From Ficedula albicollis (lineage: Eukaryota; Chordata; Aves; Passeriformes; Muscicapidae), in the NCBI RefSeq assembly GCF_000247815.1, contig NC_021673.1:36967194-37031193 (forward strand): 64,000 nucleotides of DNA, in the 5' to 3' direction. Positions within the stretch are counted from its first letter, which is position 1. Each line of letters begins with the position of its first letter. The notes under the pieces are model-generated. The model worked only from the letters and a program-made list of their open reading frames with translations, did no database searches and had not been told where the DNA came from. Below, piece after piece: positions 25,858 through 38,349 of this stretch. Made by a program: the position numbers and the translations under genes.

Positions 25858-26774
25858 GTCAGTAGTGGCTCTGCCATGGGGGAAAGGCAGCTGATGATGA
25901 CTGTGGGATCACTGGGGTGATTTCAGGATTTGTGTGAAGAAGGGATGAGGTACCTGAAGGGCAAATTGCACTTCTGTACCTTTTTAACCCAGAAAAATTG
26001 GGATGTCTCTTGCCCACTAACACTGTGTATATAAAAAAACATTTGGTTTGGAAATACAAACTACAGAAATCCTACCTAAAATCCTATGTCTTTATTTTAC
26101 CTGTTTGTCTTACTAGCCTTAAATGAATAGAATCAGAATCAGTGGTTGTGAAAATAAGAGCAGGGCAAATCCTTTCCCATTTCTTTCAGACTGAGGAAAG
26201 GTTTGGAAATCCTGACCCCTCCCAAATGAGAGCCCTTTGTGGAGCTTTTAATGGGAAAAATTAAATTTTCTCCTGCATTTTAAGAGAAGAGCAAACTTCC
26301 CCAGCAGAGCAGGAACTCCTTAACAAGACTGAAAAATGTCATGCTCTGGGACAGCCTGGGAAAATACCAGTTACTGTAGTTGTAAGGATGCAGCAATCCT
26401 CTGTAACAGTCCCACTGTAATTCGGTTTGATTCCTAAGGCAAGCACTGGTCCTTAAGAAATGTCATGGCCTGTAGTATTGAGGTTGGGGCTGATGACAAC
26501 CTGTAGCCATAGGAAAAAAAAAGTGGTGGAAAAGAACTCTGCACCTACCACTTGTTAGCTTCAAAAGGAACTACGAATATTCACCATTGCTCTGGGCACA
26601 AAGCTAAATCCAGTAATTGTATTTGGGGCATTGCTTAAAAAAATTTGAACAACCAGTTATTACTGGTGATATATTGCATATAAATTTTCTGAAACATGGC
26701 CTAGCTTTTACTGGAAATCCATTATTTTAATTCGCTCTTTCTTTCTTTCTTTCCCTTCTTCTCTCATCTTGTAG
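25858..26774 (+). other. GALNT15: GALNT15 intron 9
   Basis: 917 bases ending in a long pyrimidine tract (TTTCTTTCTTTCTTTCCC) and AG at 26773-26774. No recognisable repeat or gene. Confidence 0.75.
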
Positions 26775-26921
26775 AATGGAATGATTGTCCATGTCCTTTC
26801 TGGCAAATGCATAGAAGCAGCAAAGAGTGAAGATGAGAGGGACTTGTTTCTGTATGCATGTAACAAGAATGCGAATCAGGTGTGGCAATTTGAACGTTCC
26901 CATGGGATACGTCAGAGGTGA
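26775..26921 (+). CDS. GALNT15: GALNT15 terminal coding exon
   Basis: 147 bases including TGA at 26919-26921. It codes 48 residues, NGMIVHVLSGKCIEAAKSED to RSHGIRQR, the gamma lectin repeat. KCIEA is in the CLD position and QVWQFER gives the final QxW. Length and end point agree with the family. Confidence 0.94.
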   Translation, partial: NGMIVHVLSGKCIEAAKSEDERDLFLYACNKNANQVWQFERSHGIRQR

Positions 26922-27946
26922 CTGACAGGTCTCTGCAGAGGTCAAGTCTCCAATGTTTAACATTACTTCTCCTTGGGATTTAAGATGCATTTCCTGCAAG
27001 GACAAGAAAGATGTTTATGTTTGCTGTAGCATGCAGGGAAGTCAGGAACGTCTCTTGTTTAAAAGCCTGGCTCCTGGTTAATCCAGCTCTAGCTAAAATT
27101 TCTATTTATTCTGTGAAGCAGGGAAGAGATTGTGAGAATCAAAAAATTCTCAACTCTGCTATTGCAGAAGACAGTTAAGTTTGCCCTTTGAAGGAAACAT
27201 AGAAAATTGGCTGCCAGACAGCTTGTCTTCAGTATATGCTGTGACTTCTGAGGATATAGGGACAAATGTGAGATTTTTGAAACTAAGAAGAAGCTAGCCA
27301 AACCAGAACAGGAGTTTAGCCTTGTTTTAAAGTGCCCTCGACTCATATAAAACAAAGTAGGTTTTGTATGTATAAAAGTAATAGATGTTTCCACAAATAA
27401 TTGAAAAAATTTGTTTTCCAACTAGCCTGAGCCAAATTTTTACTCTCTGTGAGATTACATAGAGCATAAATTAACACTTAATTAGGCACTAAATGCTCTA
27501 ATTGACTTGGACTACTAACAGTCCTCAATGTTTGGCACACCCTTCCTTAAGTCCTTGTCCACAGTCTAATTTGGATGGGAGAATGAGACTGAAATATTAA
27601 CAACTTTTTGTTGTTGTTGTTTTAATTATATTTAAGGACAACTCCTCAGGAAACTTTTGTGGTAGTAAGGAGGGTAACAATTTCTCTGCTTATTTGTGAA
27701 TAGAAAGATACGGTGGCATCCGTTTGCTCTTTGTAAAGCCATGAGATGAGCTTACTACTACTATTATTATTATTATTACTACTACTATTACTATTATTAT
27801 TACAGTAGCAGAAGTGCTGGCTGAAAACAACAAGTGAAAGGAAACAGCCAGTTTCAACAGTGGCTACCCAGGAAGAAAATACTAGTTTGCTTCCATTTGC
27901 TTGCAGCCTGAGTTAAGTTTCAAGCTGTCAGTTTTAGCCAAGATTC
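26922..27946 (+). other. GALNT15: Presumed GALNT15 3' UTR
   Basis: AT-rich, no gene seen. An ATTAAA lies near 28286 inside the duplicated block (its duplicate near 28757), and the first canonical AATAAA I found after the stop is at 28930-28935. The 3' UTR end is therefore uncertain and may lie beyond the gap. Confidence 0.5.
27753..27803 (+). repeat. (TAC/TAT)n microsatellite
   Basis: About 50 bases of alternating TAC and TAT trinucleotides, imperfect. Confidence 0.9.
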
Positions 27947-28349
27947 TGTAGATTCTTGCTATCATGGGTCTTCAAGATGATCCTGAAAATACCAAATTTT
28001 CTAAAGAAGCTTCTCCTGTAGAGCCTGCATTGTTGCTGACCTGATATCTTTCAAAGGAGTGAATGAGAGATGAGCTTAAATTATAAGAATGGTCTCACAC
28101 AGTATGAACTTAGCCAAGCAAAATTCCACTTCAGTATCTCATTAGGGTACCTTCCGTTTTGAAGATAAAGTCAATAATGATGACATTTTCCAAGAACCTG
28201 CTAAGACAGAAGAACAAAGATTTGGGAGTCTTCCTACATCAAATATCTGATTTATAGCCCAAATCAGTCATAATCCTATGTACATATTAAAGGGGAAGGG
28301 CATCATTAATGAAACTCACTTAGGTTTTCAATTCTTTTCAAGAGAAAAA
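27947..28349 (+). repeat. 403-bp duplicate flanking an assembly gap, copy 1
   Basis: Starts TGTAGATTCTTGC and runs to the first N. It matches 28418-28820 at a constant offset of 471 with only a few substitutions. The most likely reading is one locus, or two alleles, placed on both sides of a gap. Confidence 0.92.
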
Positions 28350-28408
28350 NNNNNNNNNNNNNNNNNNNNNNNNNNNNNNNNNNNNNNNNNNNNNNNNNNN
28401 NNNNNNNN
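28350..28408. other. Assembly gap (59 Ns)
   Basis: Run of N, bounded by A-rich sequence on both sides and by the duplicate 403-bp block. Confidence 0.99.
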
Positions 28409-28417
28409 AAAAAAAAG

Positions 28418-28820
28418 TGTAGATTCTTGCTATCATGGGTCTTCAAGATGATCCTGAAAATACCAAATTTTCTAAAGAAGCTTCTCCTGTAGAGCCTGCA
28501 TTGTTGCTGACCTGATATCTTTCAAAGGAGTGAATGAGAGATGAGCTTAAATTATAAGAATGGTCTCACACAGTATGAACTTAGCCAAGCAAAATTCCAC
28601 TTCAGTATCTCATTAGGGTACCTTCCGTTTTGAAGATAAAGTCAATAATGATGACATTTTCCAAGAACCTGCTAAGACAGAAGAACAAAGATTTGGGAGT
28701 CTTCCTACATCAAATATCTGATTTATAGCCCAAATCAGTCATAATCCTATGTATATATTAAAGGGGAAGGGCATCATTAATGTAACTCACTTAGGTTTTG
28801 AATTCTTTTCAAGAGAAAAA
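28418..28820 (+). repeat. 403-bp duplicate flanking an assembly gap, copy 2
   Basis: Second copy of 27947-28349. Differences seen include GTATATATTA for GTACATATTA and AATGTAACTC for AATGAAACTC. Confidence 0.92.
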
Positions 28821-31800
28821 AAATTGTGGAAAGAAATTTTTTTTTTTAATGTAGAACATATTGTTTAAACTTCAGAGAAAAGAGATTATTCTCTCAGAGC
28901 CTTCCAGTCACCTGCTCCCAGTAAATTATAATAAATTCATATTAAGCATATAAAATTGGTTACAAGGACTCAAGAGGACTCAAAGAGTATTCTCTGTTGT
29001 GTTGTCCAAAACATCTCACAGTGCCTAACTCTCTGTCTACTTTGAGTTCTACAGATTCCACACGGTGTTCAGGCATCACACCAATCATCTTGGTTACCAC
29101 TTATGCTTTCTTTGATAGCATCAGAATCTATTACTATTTCTGCTGTGTCATTTAAAATTTCCCATGACATTCTGGAAAATGCTTTAATTTTCAGCTAAGA
29201 TGATGATAGCAACCTCTTCCAGAACACCAGATGATCCTTGACCATTGCCCAAATATAGGGTGAGAAAAGAGAATTTTTAAAGTTGGATAAAAGCTGAGTA
29301 AAATGTTGTTTTAATGACATGTGATTCCTTTATTTTAAATTATAAGTATGCCAGATTTTTAAATTATGTTTTATTTATTATATTTTGGACACTACACTGG
29401 GAATATAATTCCTTCAGAATTTAGGTAAATGTTTAAAAAATGTGTATACAAATATGGTAATTGACCACAAGTTATATTTATCACAAAGAAGAATGAAAAG
29501 ATTTTTGGTTTAGAGAGGAACTGTTTGAAATTTCAGAGACATGGACATCTTCATTTATACTACTTTTTAATATAGTAGTAAAAACCTAGAAAATAAGGTT
29601 TGCTGTAGATATATGTACAAGAGAAAAATATGTAACCTAATACCTTTTCAAAAAATAAAATTAAGAACTGTGGTGCAGAATCATTTAGAAAATAATTGTT
29701 AATGCACTTGTTTCACTTAGTAACAGAGTAAATGTGGTTTTGGTTTCCAAGGGAACTAAATTCCAGAGCATGGGCCAGAAGAGAACATGGATTGTGGAGC
29801 ACACTTCCCTCTAGTATCAACATAATTTACTACACACAAATTAAAAAAAATAACAAAGGGAACGCATCTATCCCTGTTTTTCCTATTTTCTTTCCTGTAT
29901 GGCTTTTAAATTGATTGGTGGTTGTACCAGTACTGCTTCCTCACTGTGGTCATTTAGACTTTGCCCCTGTGGTTACATCCATCAGCTAAATTCTTCTCCT
30001 GGTAGAACTGGGCTCAACAAAGAGTGGTGGCTAAGCATGCTGGTATGTTTTCCTCATTTTTGTCCATCTTTCATGCAATACTACCAGACAATGATGCTTT
30101 CAGCACCACAAAACATGGAATTTCTTTCAGTTCCCTATTTAGATAAGGTCAATATTTCAGGTTCCACTACTTCCCGTGACAGGAGAGAAACATAAGGACA
30201 AGAAGTTTCATGTAAGAATGAAGCAGTTTAAACTTTGAAGGCCTCCAAAGCAGAGCCTCAGGCAAGAGCAAAGGAATTCCAGCATAACACAAATAAATAT
30301 CTTACAGTGTAACTCCACCTGTTTCTCTGTATTTCACAACCCAGGCACAGTGAGTGCTTTGAGCCAAACCCACCCATGAAGCTGAGCTAAAAGGTCAGAT
30401 TCAAGAACAGGTCACCTTTTGGTTGACAGCACTTACTAAATAGCCTAGTTTATTCCTCTCCCAGCTCATGGGAAATGGAAGAAAATAAAGACTTGAAATA
30501 TTATTCAAAACACTTTTAAACTGAGCCTGTTTTGCAGTTGGTGTTGGCTGGGGTTTGTCCTGTTAGGTGAGGTGCCATCACTGTCACAGAGAAACAATGA
30601 CAGCATTTCTCTCCATGTGTTAACCTGAAGTCTAAACAGGGAAGGAAGGTTTATCAACCTTCATGCTAAATCCTGTAGCAAAGAAATGTTGAGGGTATCT
30701 CTCAGTCCATCTGTAAGTGCTTCTAGGTCCTACCTTGGAGATATTCATTGAGCTGTAATACTGTCTGCTGATTAAAATGCAATAGCTTCCATTTCTGATG
30801 TCCCCAGGAAAGAATGGAGCTATGTTCAGGCATCCTAGACAAGAACAGTAACAGCCTAGGTTTCCATAACAGCTGGAAGGTGACATGTGAGAGAGAGCTT
30901 TCAGATTCTGACTTTGTATCTCATTTTATCTCAAGAAGTTTGATTCAAACTGCAAACATATTGGAAGAGAATAAAAAAAAGGAGTGTTTTGCAACTAGGT
31001 AACATGTTTTTAAGCTCGTATTTTTAAGTTATGCAAACTGCACGTGTCTGCCCTGAATAAAGTGTATCAGTGCACAGAGAAACATATTTTTATTTCCTTC
31101 ATTGTATTGTGATTTGTTGATACCTTGTTTTTCTCATGCTGCAGCAGAGCTGGTCTACAAAAAACCCAGTCAGAAAGCATCCAGTGGCAATCCTCATTCA
31201 GCCATCACTTAAGACTCTTACAGAAATGTACAGGACTTGCTCTTGGCAGCATCTTAGAGGGGGTTTGATTTTGCAGACCTTTGCCATAATTTCCACTGGT
31301 GTCATTGGAAAGGTCTGGATAAGAATTTCAAAGGCAGAGTCCCTGGAAAGCGTGGACTCCAGCACACCCTTCGGGAAGCTCACAGCTGCTTATTCACCAG
31401 GTGGTTTGGAAGGATGTTTTGGAAAAACAATCTGGCTACATGACTTGAGATAGCAGCCATAGTGGTTTTGCTATCTTTCTAGCTGCTAAAAGAATTTTGT
31501 TAATTTCTTAAATTAGCTATCACTCTTGAGGATGGTTATGTTTTAGACACATGGAACAGGATCCACCTCTGTTAACTGGGGCCACCTGAACAGTAGTCAC
31601 AACTAGGGTAGTTATCTAAGTTTCTTCTACTGGTGAGCAGAGAACATTTCCAGAGGGAACCAGCAACAAGTATTTAACCGCTATGGGTAAATCAATATCT
31701 AGAAATGCTTGTTTCTCTACTGATTAGAGAGGGGTTCTTGATGATTAATGTAGATGTCATGTATAAATTTTAAACTGGGGTTAAGTGGAAGGAAAATAAT

Positions 31801-34744
31801 CCCAATGGGTACCCAGGCTAAAATCCCTTCCAGGAGCCCAACCCCAGTGCCCAATTCCCCCAAGGTCTGGCTTTAGGCACAGAGATGACAGCCAAGAACA
31901 AACTTGCCACCATCTGCAGTTTCCTCAAATGAGTTAAATCCAACAGCATAGTTTTCCAAGACAGCTTTGTTCATAGACTGAGAGACCCCACTGTGTAGGA
32001 TGCTGTGTTATAAAGTATGATCTGGTCCCAAAGGAACAAGAATTTAAATTTTCAGAAGTGTCTCTATAATATTTTGAAGACGTTAACTGTAATATTAATA
32101 ATAAGTCTTCTACATCTTTCTGCTGAGTAGGGTGGAAAGCTGCAGCAGAATTTTCACAACACAGAACAGGTACAGGTTTGCCAGGATTATTTGCAAGGTT
32201 CTTCTTAGCTTGAACCAAAGTTACAGTCAGATCAGCCTGAGAGCTGAATGCATTACTCACTTTCTAAGTAGCTGCACGATGACCTTTCTTAGAGTCATGA
32301 CCTTTGGTAACACTATCTTGATATTTATTTACACCAATGGTAATTTTGTGTTACAAATTGAGAAAAAGGTGAAAGTAATCAACTTTTTAAAATATGCATA
32401 ATATAAAATACTAAATATATTTTAAAATATCTAATCTATTTTATGCAATTACTCAAAAGATTGCTCCTGCATTTATTAGTCCCTCAGCCTTACAGACTGA
32501 TAAAAAATAATCTAATAATGTCACATTGTTATAGGCATAAATAAGCTTTAAAGGATTACATCCCTTAGTATTGTATTTTTCATGGTATTTTTTATTCACT
32601 TCTTATTATGCTAGTAGGTGAAAACTGCTTTTTTTATGCTATTTTTTATCACTTGATGTAATAATTATAGAAAAAAATTAATTGCAGCTTTGAAAGGAAA
32701 TTAACTGGTACTTTGATGTATCAGGAATTCAAGATGGAGAACATCAGATACAAGCCCTTGGGAGGCTGCTTCTGTCAATCATCCTTTAGACATCTACTTT
32801 GGAATTACTGAACAAACCAAAATGGTCAAAAGCTGTAGCCAAATCAAAATATTTGATGCAAACGTGTCCTACAGAGACAACATGTCATTGCATTAGTGTT
32901 GTCTTCTTTTGCTTTCCCTTTTATTAGCACACACACTGCCTGGTTAGAAATCAAGAGCCAAGCAGTGAACAGAGTTTAATAATCAAAATATTTCAAGCAG
33001 GCAGACACATAGAATTCATCATGTCAATTTAAAGAAAAGTCTTGCAGTAAATTTCACATTGGACAAGTTGTCTTATAAACCCCTGGCCTTCTGTTGTCTT
33101 ACCTAGTTTGTGTGTCATACCCATCAAAAACTTATCCTCTGTGGTGCCAAGAGCTGCCTTCACTTATAAATCAGTCAAAAAACGCACTTAGTCTGGCTGA
33201 GCACTGATGCTCCCTGAGCCCATGCAGTCCAGCTGATGGATCCCTGGCTGCCACAGGAAGCTCCCACACGGTGGCAAGAGCCACTTCTTCAGGGCAGTTC
33301 TCTGTTGATTCCTTTGCAGAAGCAAAGGGAACATTAATTTCCTAGTGCAGCAACCCGTGGTCAGTCTGTGGTGGCTGCATGGATTGTGCACACACAAGCC
33401 CAGGAACAGAGCCTGGTGCTGACGCTAAGGAAATAACTTCGAGTTTCGCAGCTTTGACTCCAGCTCCTGCTGTTGGAACAACTTCTGTGTGCAGCCCGTG
33501 ACAGAACTCTTAAGACTCTCTAGTGCCAAGAACAACTCTTAAATCAGCGATGAGAGGAAAGGATGAAACAAAATAGGTCTTGACACTGGAAAAGAACTTG
33601 ATAAGCAAAATAAGAACAATGAGACTATAATTTGCTAATTACAAGATGTCTATCTTTTCTATAAAATATGTGATTTTGGCAGTTTTATTCAGGATTAGAT
33701 GTAACATGATGCTCAGACTTGGCAGAGAGTGGTGATTCCATTTTGAGGAGTTTCCAAGGTTTCTGAATTTGATTTCAATGTGGAACAAGACCCACCATTT
33801 CCTTTGCTCTCTGGAACAGAGCTGGGATGCTCACACAGGCAATGATGAGAGAGGCCCTCAGGCCAGGCTGCCCATGGCAAGGTGCTGGGCTCTGCTTCCT
33901 TGTCACCCATCACAAGAAAGATTTTTCCTTTTCCTCTGGACTGTCTTGCTTTCAATACACTGGCAAATTTCAATTAAAAATTGTTTTCATGGATTTTACT
34001 GCTAGCACTTGCAAATGTGTCTACAACAACTACATGCCAGCAAAGAATGCAGACTCAGCAAAATGAGAAAAATGAGAAAAATCTATATTTGAGTTTTAAC
34101 AGAGAAAGAATAAAGAGGCAAATGGGAAAATTTCTGAGTTTCCAAGTACCTTCATCCATTTCTTTATATGGCACTGGAGTACTGCAGAACAACCCAGATG
34201 AGCTACTACAAAAGAAGCCTCAAGTTCATGTTGCAAGTACTGGTTCCTAATGACGTGCCTGACAGGGAAAGGCTTTTTTTACATTTTCATGTGTAGAACT
34301 GAACATATTTGCTTCCTAAAGTGGGAGCAGTGAAAATGAGAATGAGGATGGCTCATGAAATGACTGTCAACCTCAGTGGCAGAATTGAACCAGGTACACA
34401 AAACAACTGGCAATCTCTGATTGGAGTTCAAAGTTAGGCCACTTCGTTCCCCAGCAGATGTTGCTGTGTTTAGTAGCAATAAATTGCAGAAAGGGTTTTG
34501 AAGTTCCTGATGTAAATTTTTTTTAAAACTATGTCTTTATTCTCAGTCCTAGGCCTCTGTAACAGTGTCAGATTTTATGCAGTTCATGTTGATGTTGTGT
34601 TGATTTAAATAAAGTGACAGCTACTGGCAGAAACAGCTTACATAAGAATGTCCATTTTCAAACATCCTTCATTTTTACTTTGAATTATTGTGTTAGAGTG
34701 AAAAGCAAGAAAACATGAATCAAAAGGCAAGAAGCCTAAAAAAC
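28821..34744. other. Intergenic or 3' UTR stretch without recognised genes
   Basis: AT-rich sequence with AATAAA near 28930, 29655 and 30484 that could serve as polyadenylation signals. Short frames here (for example 31136-31453) show no family resemblance. No CR1 recognised. Confidence 0.6.
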
Positions 34745-34872
34745 AGGAGATGTGGATGTCTATAACCATGATGTGCTATCCAAAGACCCCAGATCATAAA
34801 GTGACCTTATGCATTTGAGAAACTTGGTGATTTTTGTCCATATGCCAAGGTAGAGAAATGTGACTTCTAATT
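34745..34872 (+). repeat. Unclassified dispersed repeat, copy 1
   Basis: Shares about 125 bases with 48926-49060, including GATGTGGATGTCTATAACC versus GATGTAGATGTCTATAACC, TGATGTGCTATC, CCAGATCATAAAGT, ATTTGAGAAAC and ATATGCCAAGGTAGAG. Same strand, diverged by substitutions and a small insertion. I cannot name the family. Confidence 0.8.
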
Positions 34873-36618
34873 TTTTGGGTCCAATTCTGATGCCTTTCCT
34901 TCAGTCTGCTTAACATTAACACTAACATAATGCTGTCCCCCACACTGAGCGTTTCAGGGACCAGACACTCAGGTCCAACTTGTGAAAATGTTCTAGTCCC
35001 AAATTAATAGGTATGCTTTGTCTCCATTTTTTATTGTTTTTAGGACCTCTAGTGGCAGAAAAAAAAAAGACATTTGTAGAGAAGGTCATCTGAAAAGCTC
35101 TTAACATGAAAGCAAGTATGGCCAGTATGGCCATGAACTCCAGCCAGTAAGAAATTAATGTGAAAATACCATTTAATTAAAATTCTGGATTTTCTCCAGG
35201 AAGAATTATCTCATCTTCTTTCTCTTTATGTACAGCATACTGCAAAATGAATAAACTGAAACAGAGCTCTACTCTTTTGAAGGGAATTATGCTTTTGTGC
35301 TAACCAAGGAACATAATGGTACACTGATTTAAAAAAAAACCCTCCACTTTCTCCTCTCCAGCACCCCAAAAAACATCCTACTGTTCTTTTGTGCATAAGT
35401 GTCCAAATCCAGGGCTCCTATTGCCTAACTCAATGAAATGCTGAAGTCTGCTAGGAAAATGTCCAAGACATAAAATACATTCATAGTTACTGGTGACTGT
35501 TATTTCTTGCCTATCAGTAATCTTTTTAGCAAACAGCTACCCTAAATTATTGATACTTCATTATGGGCTTTCAAGGTGACTCTGGATGACAGGTAAAAAC
35601 ACAAATTTTCTGCTTCTCAGTAGGAAGACTGATAAACCTTGGAAATGCACACCATGAAAATCTGTCTCTCCAGATAACTCCCATTTCGACTCTCAACAAC
35701 AAAAAAATGTTGGGTTCTGTCTGCACCCCTTTGCCAAATCATTGCAGCTGTGCCAGTACTGTTAAAACCCCTCATCTTTGCGGATCTAGGATTTGTCTCT
35801 CTAAACAGAAAATAATATTAAGCTGCAAAAAAGAGCAAGAACAATTTATGCCTGCTCCTATACTAGGTCTCATAATAGAGTGCAACTCTATTATTAAAAA
35901 TGTTTAAAACACACTTGCAAAATAAATAGCAAAATTAGTAAAAATAAATAAAAATAAATTTTATTAGTAAAAATAAAATGTGGAAAAAGTCTACAGCCAT
36001 CAAGAACACAGGAGAGCCACATCCTTTTTTTTCTTGGTTTTGGCAATAGAAAGACAGTCCTAATGGAGAACACAGGGCAGCAAGTACCAGCAGAACTGAC
36101 AAGATGGAGAGGTATTTCTCAGACAGTGAGAATGTGCAGGTGGTGATTAGTTCTACTGAGACCCAGATTTCTCTTTTTCTGGCTGGACATGTCAGAAAGA
36201 TGCACGAATCTGTAACTGAGGTTTTGTCCCTGCCTATTTAATAGGCTCATCTCATTTACCGTGGACAGTCTTGGAATTGTCGTTTTTTGGCAGTCATGAG
36301 CAGTGAATTATAATATGCTACATCTGGAGGAAAATGCCAGAAAGAATCTGCACGGTAAAGATCTGGAAAGTACAAGAATGAACAAAAATAAACAGTATTT
36401 CATATCGATAAAACATATTTGAGAAGTTTAAAATAAGAGTCACTTCAGTAAGAAAGCAGATTAATAAAACTCAGTAGTTTCAGATTTTCTGAAAAGGCTA
36501 TTTCAGGTGTGGATGTAGTTTCAGGTGTGGATACGTCTCCTCAAATCTCACCAAGGTGTTTTGCTCCCGAGTTGGTGTTGGGCAACTGCTCAGGTACATC
36601 AAGAACAAGTGTAACACA
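34873..36618. other. Intergenic stretch, nothing recognised
   Basis: AT-rich sequence with A-rich tracts (near 35930-35980). No gene, CR1 or LTR recognised. Confidence 0.6.
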
Positions 36619-37198
36619 GCTCAGGTGCATCCAGTGGTGGGGATCACAGCCTGACCTCATGAAGCAAGGTCACCTTATGGTGACAGAGGCTAATTCTAAT
36701 CAGGTATCTTACATCTGAAATGTATTGTAATAGAGATTGTACAGCTGCTGAATTAAGTAAATGAATAGAAAGAATTCAACTGTAATGTAAAGGAAGAAAA
36801 GATAAAATAAGGTTCATTATGCACTAACATCCCCTGAAAAATTAAGTTTTGGAGGAACCAAAACTACTCAGTGTTGGTGTCAGGTGCCAGCCTGGGTGGC
36901 AGGAAGGGGAGTGCTCAGGTGCATCCAGTGGTGGGGATCACAGCCTGACCTCATGAAGCAAGGTCACCTTATGGTGACAGAGGCTAATTCTAATCAGGTA
37001 TCTTACATCTGAAATGTATTGTAATAGAGATTGTACAGCTGCTGAATTAAGTAAATGAATAGAAAGAATTCAACTGTAATGTAAAGGAAGAAAAGATAAA
37101 ATAAGGTTCATTATGCACTAACATCCCCTGAAAAATTAAGTTTTGGAGGAACCAAAACTACTCAGTGTTGGTGTCAGGTGCCAGCCTGGGTGGCAGGA
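36619..37198 (+). repeat. Tandem duplication, 294-bp period
   Basis: 36619-36904 and 36913-37198 are 286-base copies with no difference that I can see, separated by 8 bases. They start GCTCAGGTGCATCCAGTGG and end GGTGGCAGGA. This is either a very recent duplication or an assembly duplication. Confidence 0.93.
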
Positions 37199-38022
37199 TA
37201 GTGCAGGGTGAGAAATACTGTGAGGCTTCATATTGACTTCTTCAGAATTAAGCGAATAATTTCATAAATGCAGAAATACTTCAGTTGACACTCTGAGACC
37301 AAACTGATTTTTATGAATATAAAATTGCTTCCTCTCTCTCCTACCTATTTTTCAGTTCTGCAAGAGATAAAAAATAAACAAAATGGGAGCTGTATTGGAC
37401 CAAGAGCAGTCACAGAATGTGTCTTGAGGCATTTCAAATATGGCTCAGGTGAGGACAATGTCATGCTCTTAGAAAGCAGGGTTTTGTCTGTGTTTCTGCC
37501 TCTCCCTGAGCTGTTAACAGCCTCAGATGTGAACAACACTGAAATGCACTTGCTCAGTCTGGTTTTTTGGCTGACACAGTGAAGCAGCAATCAGACTGAG
37601 GCTGAAACATTTATGAGAGAGAGTCATGAAGGGCAGAAAACCCAGAAATGTATTATTTACTGCACATGTTCTTTATTCTCTCTTCATGGGTAATTCATTT
37701 GAATTCTGTTCTTCTGTTGGGTGAAGTGGATCTGAAGTAACATCCCTGAAGCAGCCTGTGTTACTCCAGATTTATATGGCTGTGCTGGATGGCAAGATCT
37801 GCCTCGGAGCATTTTATATTAGCTGTGTCTCAGAGGGTGCTCTATGCCTAGGGCTCAGAATATTCCCAGCCAGTTTAATTCTCACAAGCTGCCCTTGCAA
37901 GGCAAGCTGCAAATGTATTTATAGATCTAGCACAATTAATTTCTTACTCCTCAGGTTGGTTAACCTGTCAGAAATGAAGCTGTTTTTTCAGACTTCTATT
38001 TTTACAGGTGCCTTTGCTATAA

Positions 38023-38349
38023 AGGCCTCAGCTGTACAAAAATGAACTAGACAAAATGTGCAGACGCTTTATTTGGCATGGAAAGAACCCAAGGACACAG
38101 CCCTGCTACGGTTGCACAAATGAAAAAGAATATGGGGAACTTGGCCTTCCTCAGTGGAAACTCGACATTTGGGTGGCCCTGCTGCAGCCTGTGTGGGGCT
38201 GGCAGTCTTTGTCTCTGAATGAAGAGGCTGCCTTAACCTGGATCTCTATCAAATCCTCCCTCTGCGAGACTGTGCATTTGGCAGAGGTACTGACAGAAAT
38301 CCTCTGGACGAGAAAGTGCAATCAAATCCTGTTAGGCACAGTATCTTGA
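38023..38349 (+). pseudogene. LINE (L1/Tx1-like) ORF2 C-terminal relic with open frame
   Basis: An open frame of 108 codons from after TAA at 38020 to TGA at 38347-38349. It contains LDKMCRRFIWHGKNPR, then GELGLPQWKLDIWVALLQ and a later W.SIKSSL segment. This order of FIW.GK.PR, G.LGLP..K.Y/D.W.A matches the C-terminal region that follows the reverse transcriptase in L1-clade LINEs. The segment just upstream (KLFFQTSIF, 37980-38006) resembles the preceding LYLFQ part in another frame, implying a frameshift. No endonuclease or RT core is present. L1-type elements are not active in birds, so this would be old. Alternative: a domesticated fragment. Confidence 0.65.

Noticed and set aside
31136..31453. 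105-codon plus-strand frame as a gene
   Set aside because: No domain, no splice context and no resemblance to a known family.
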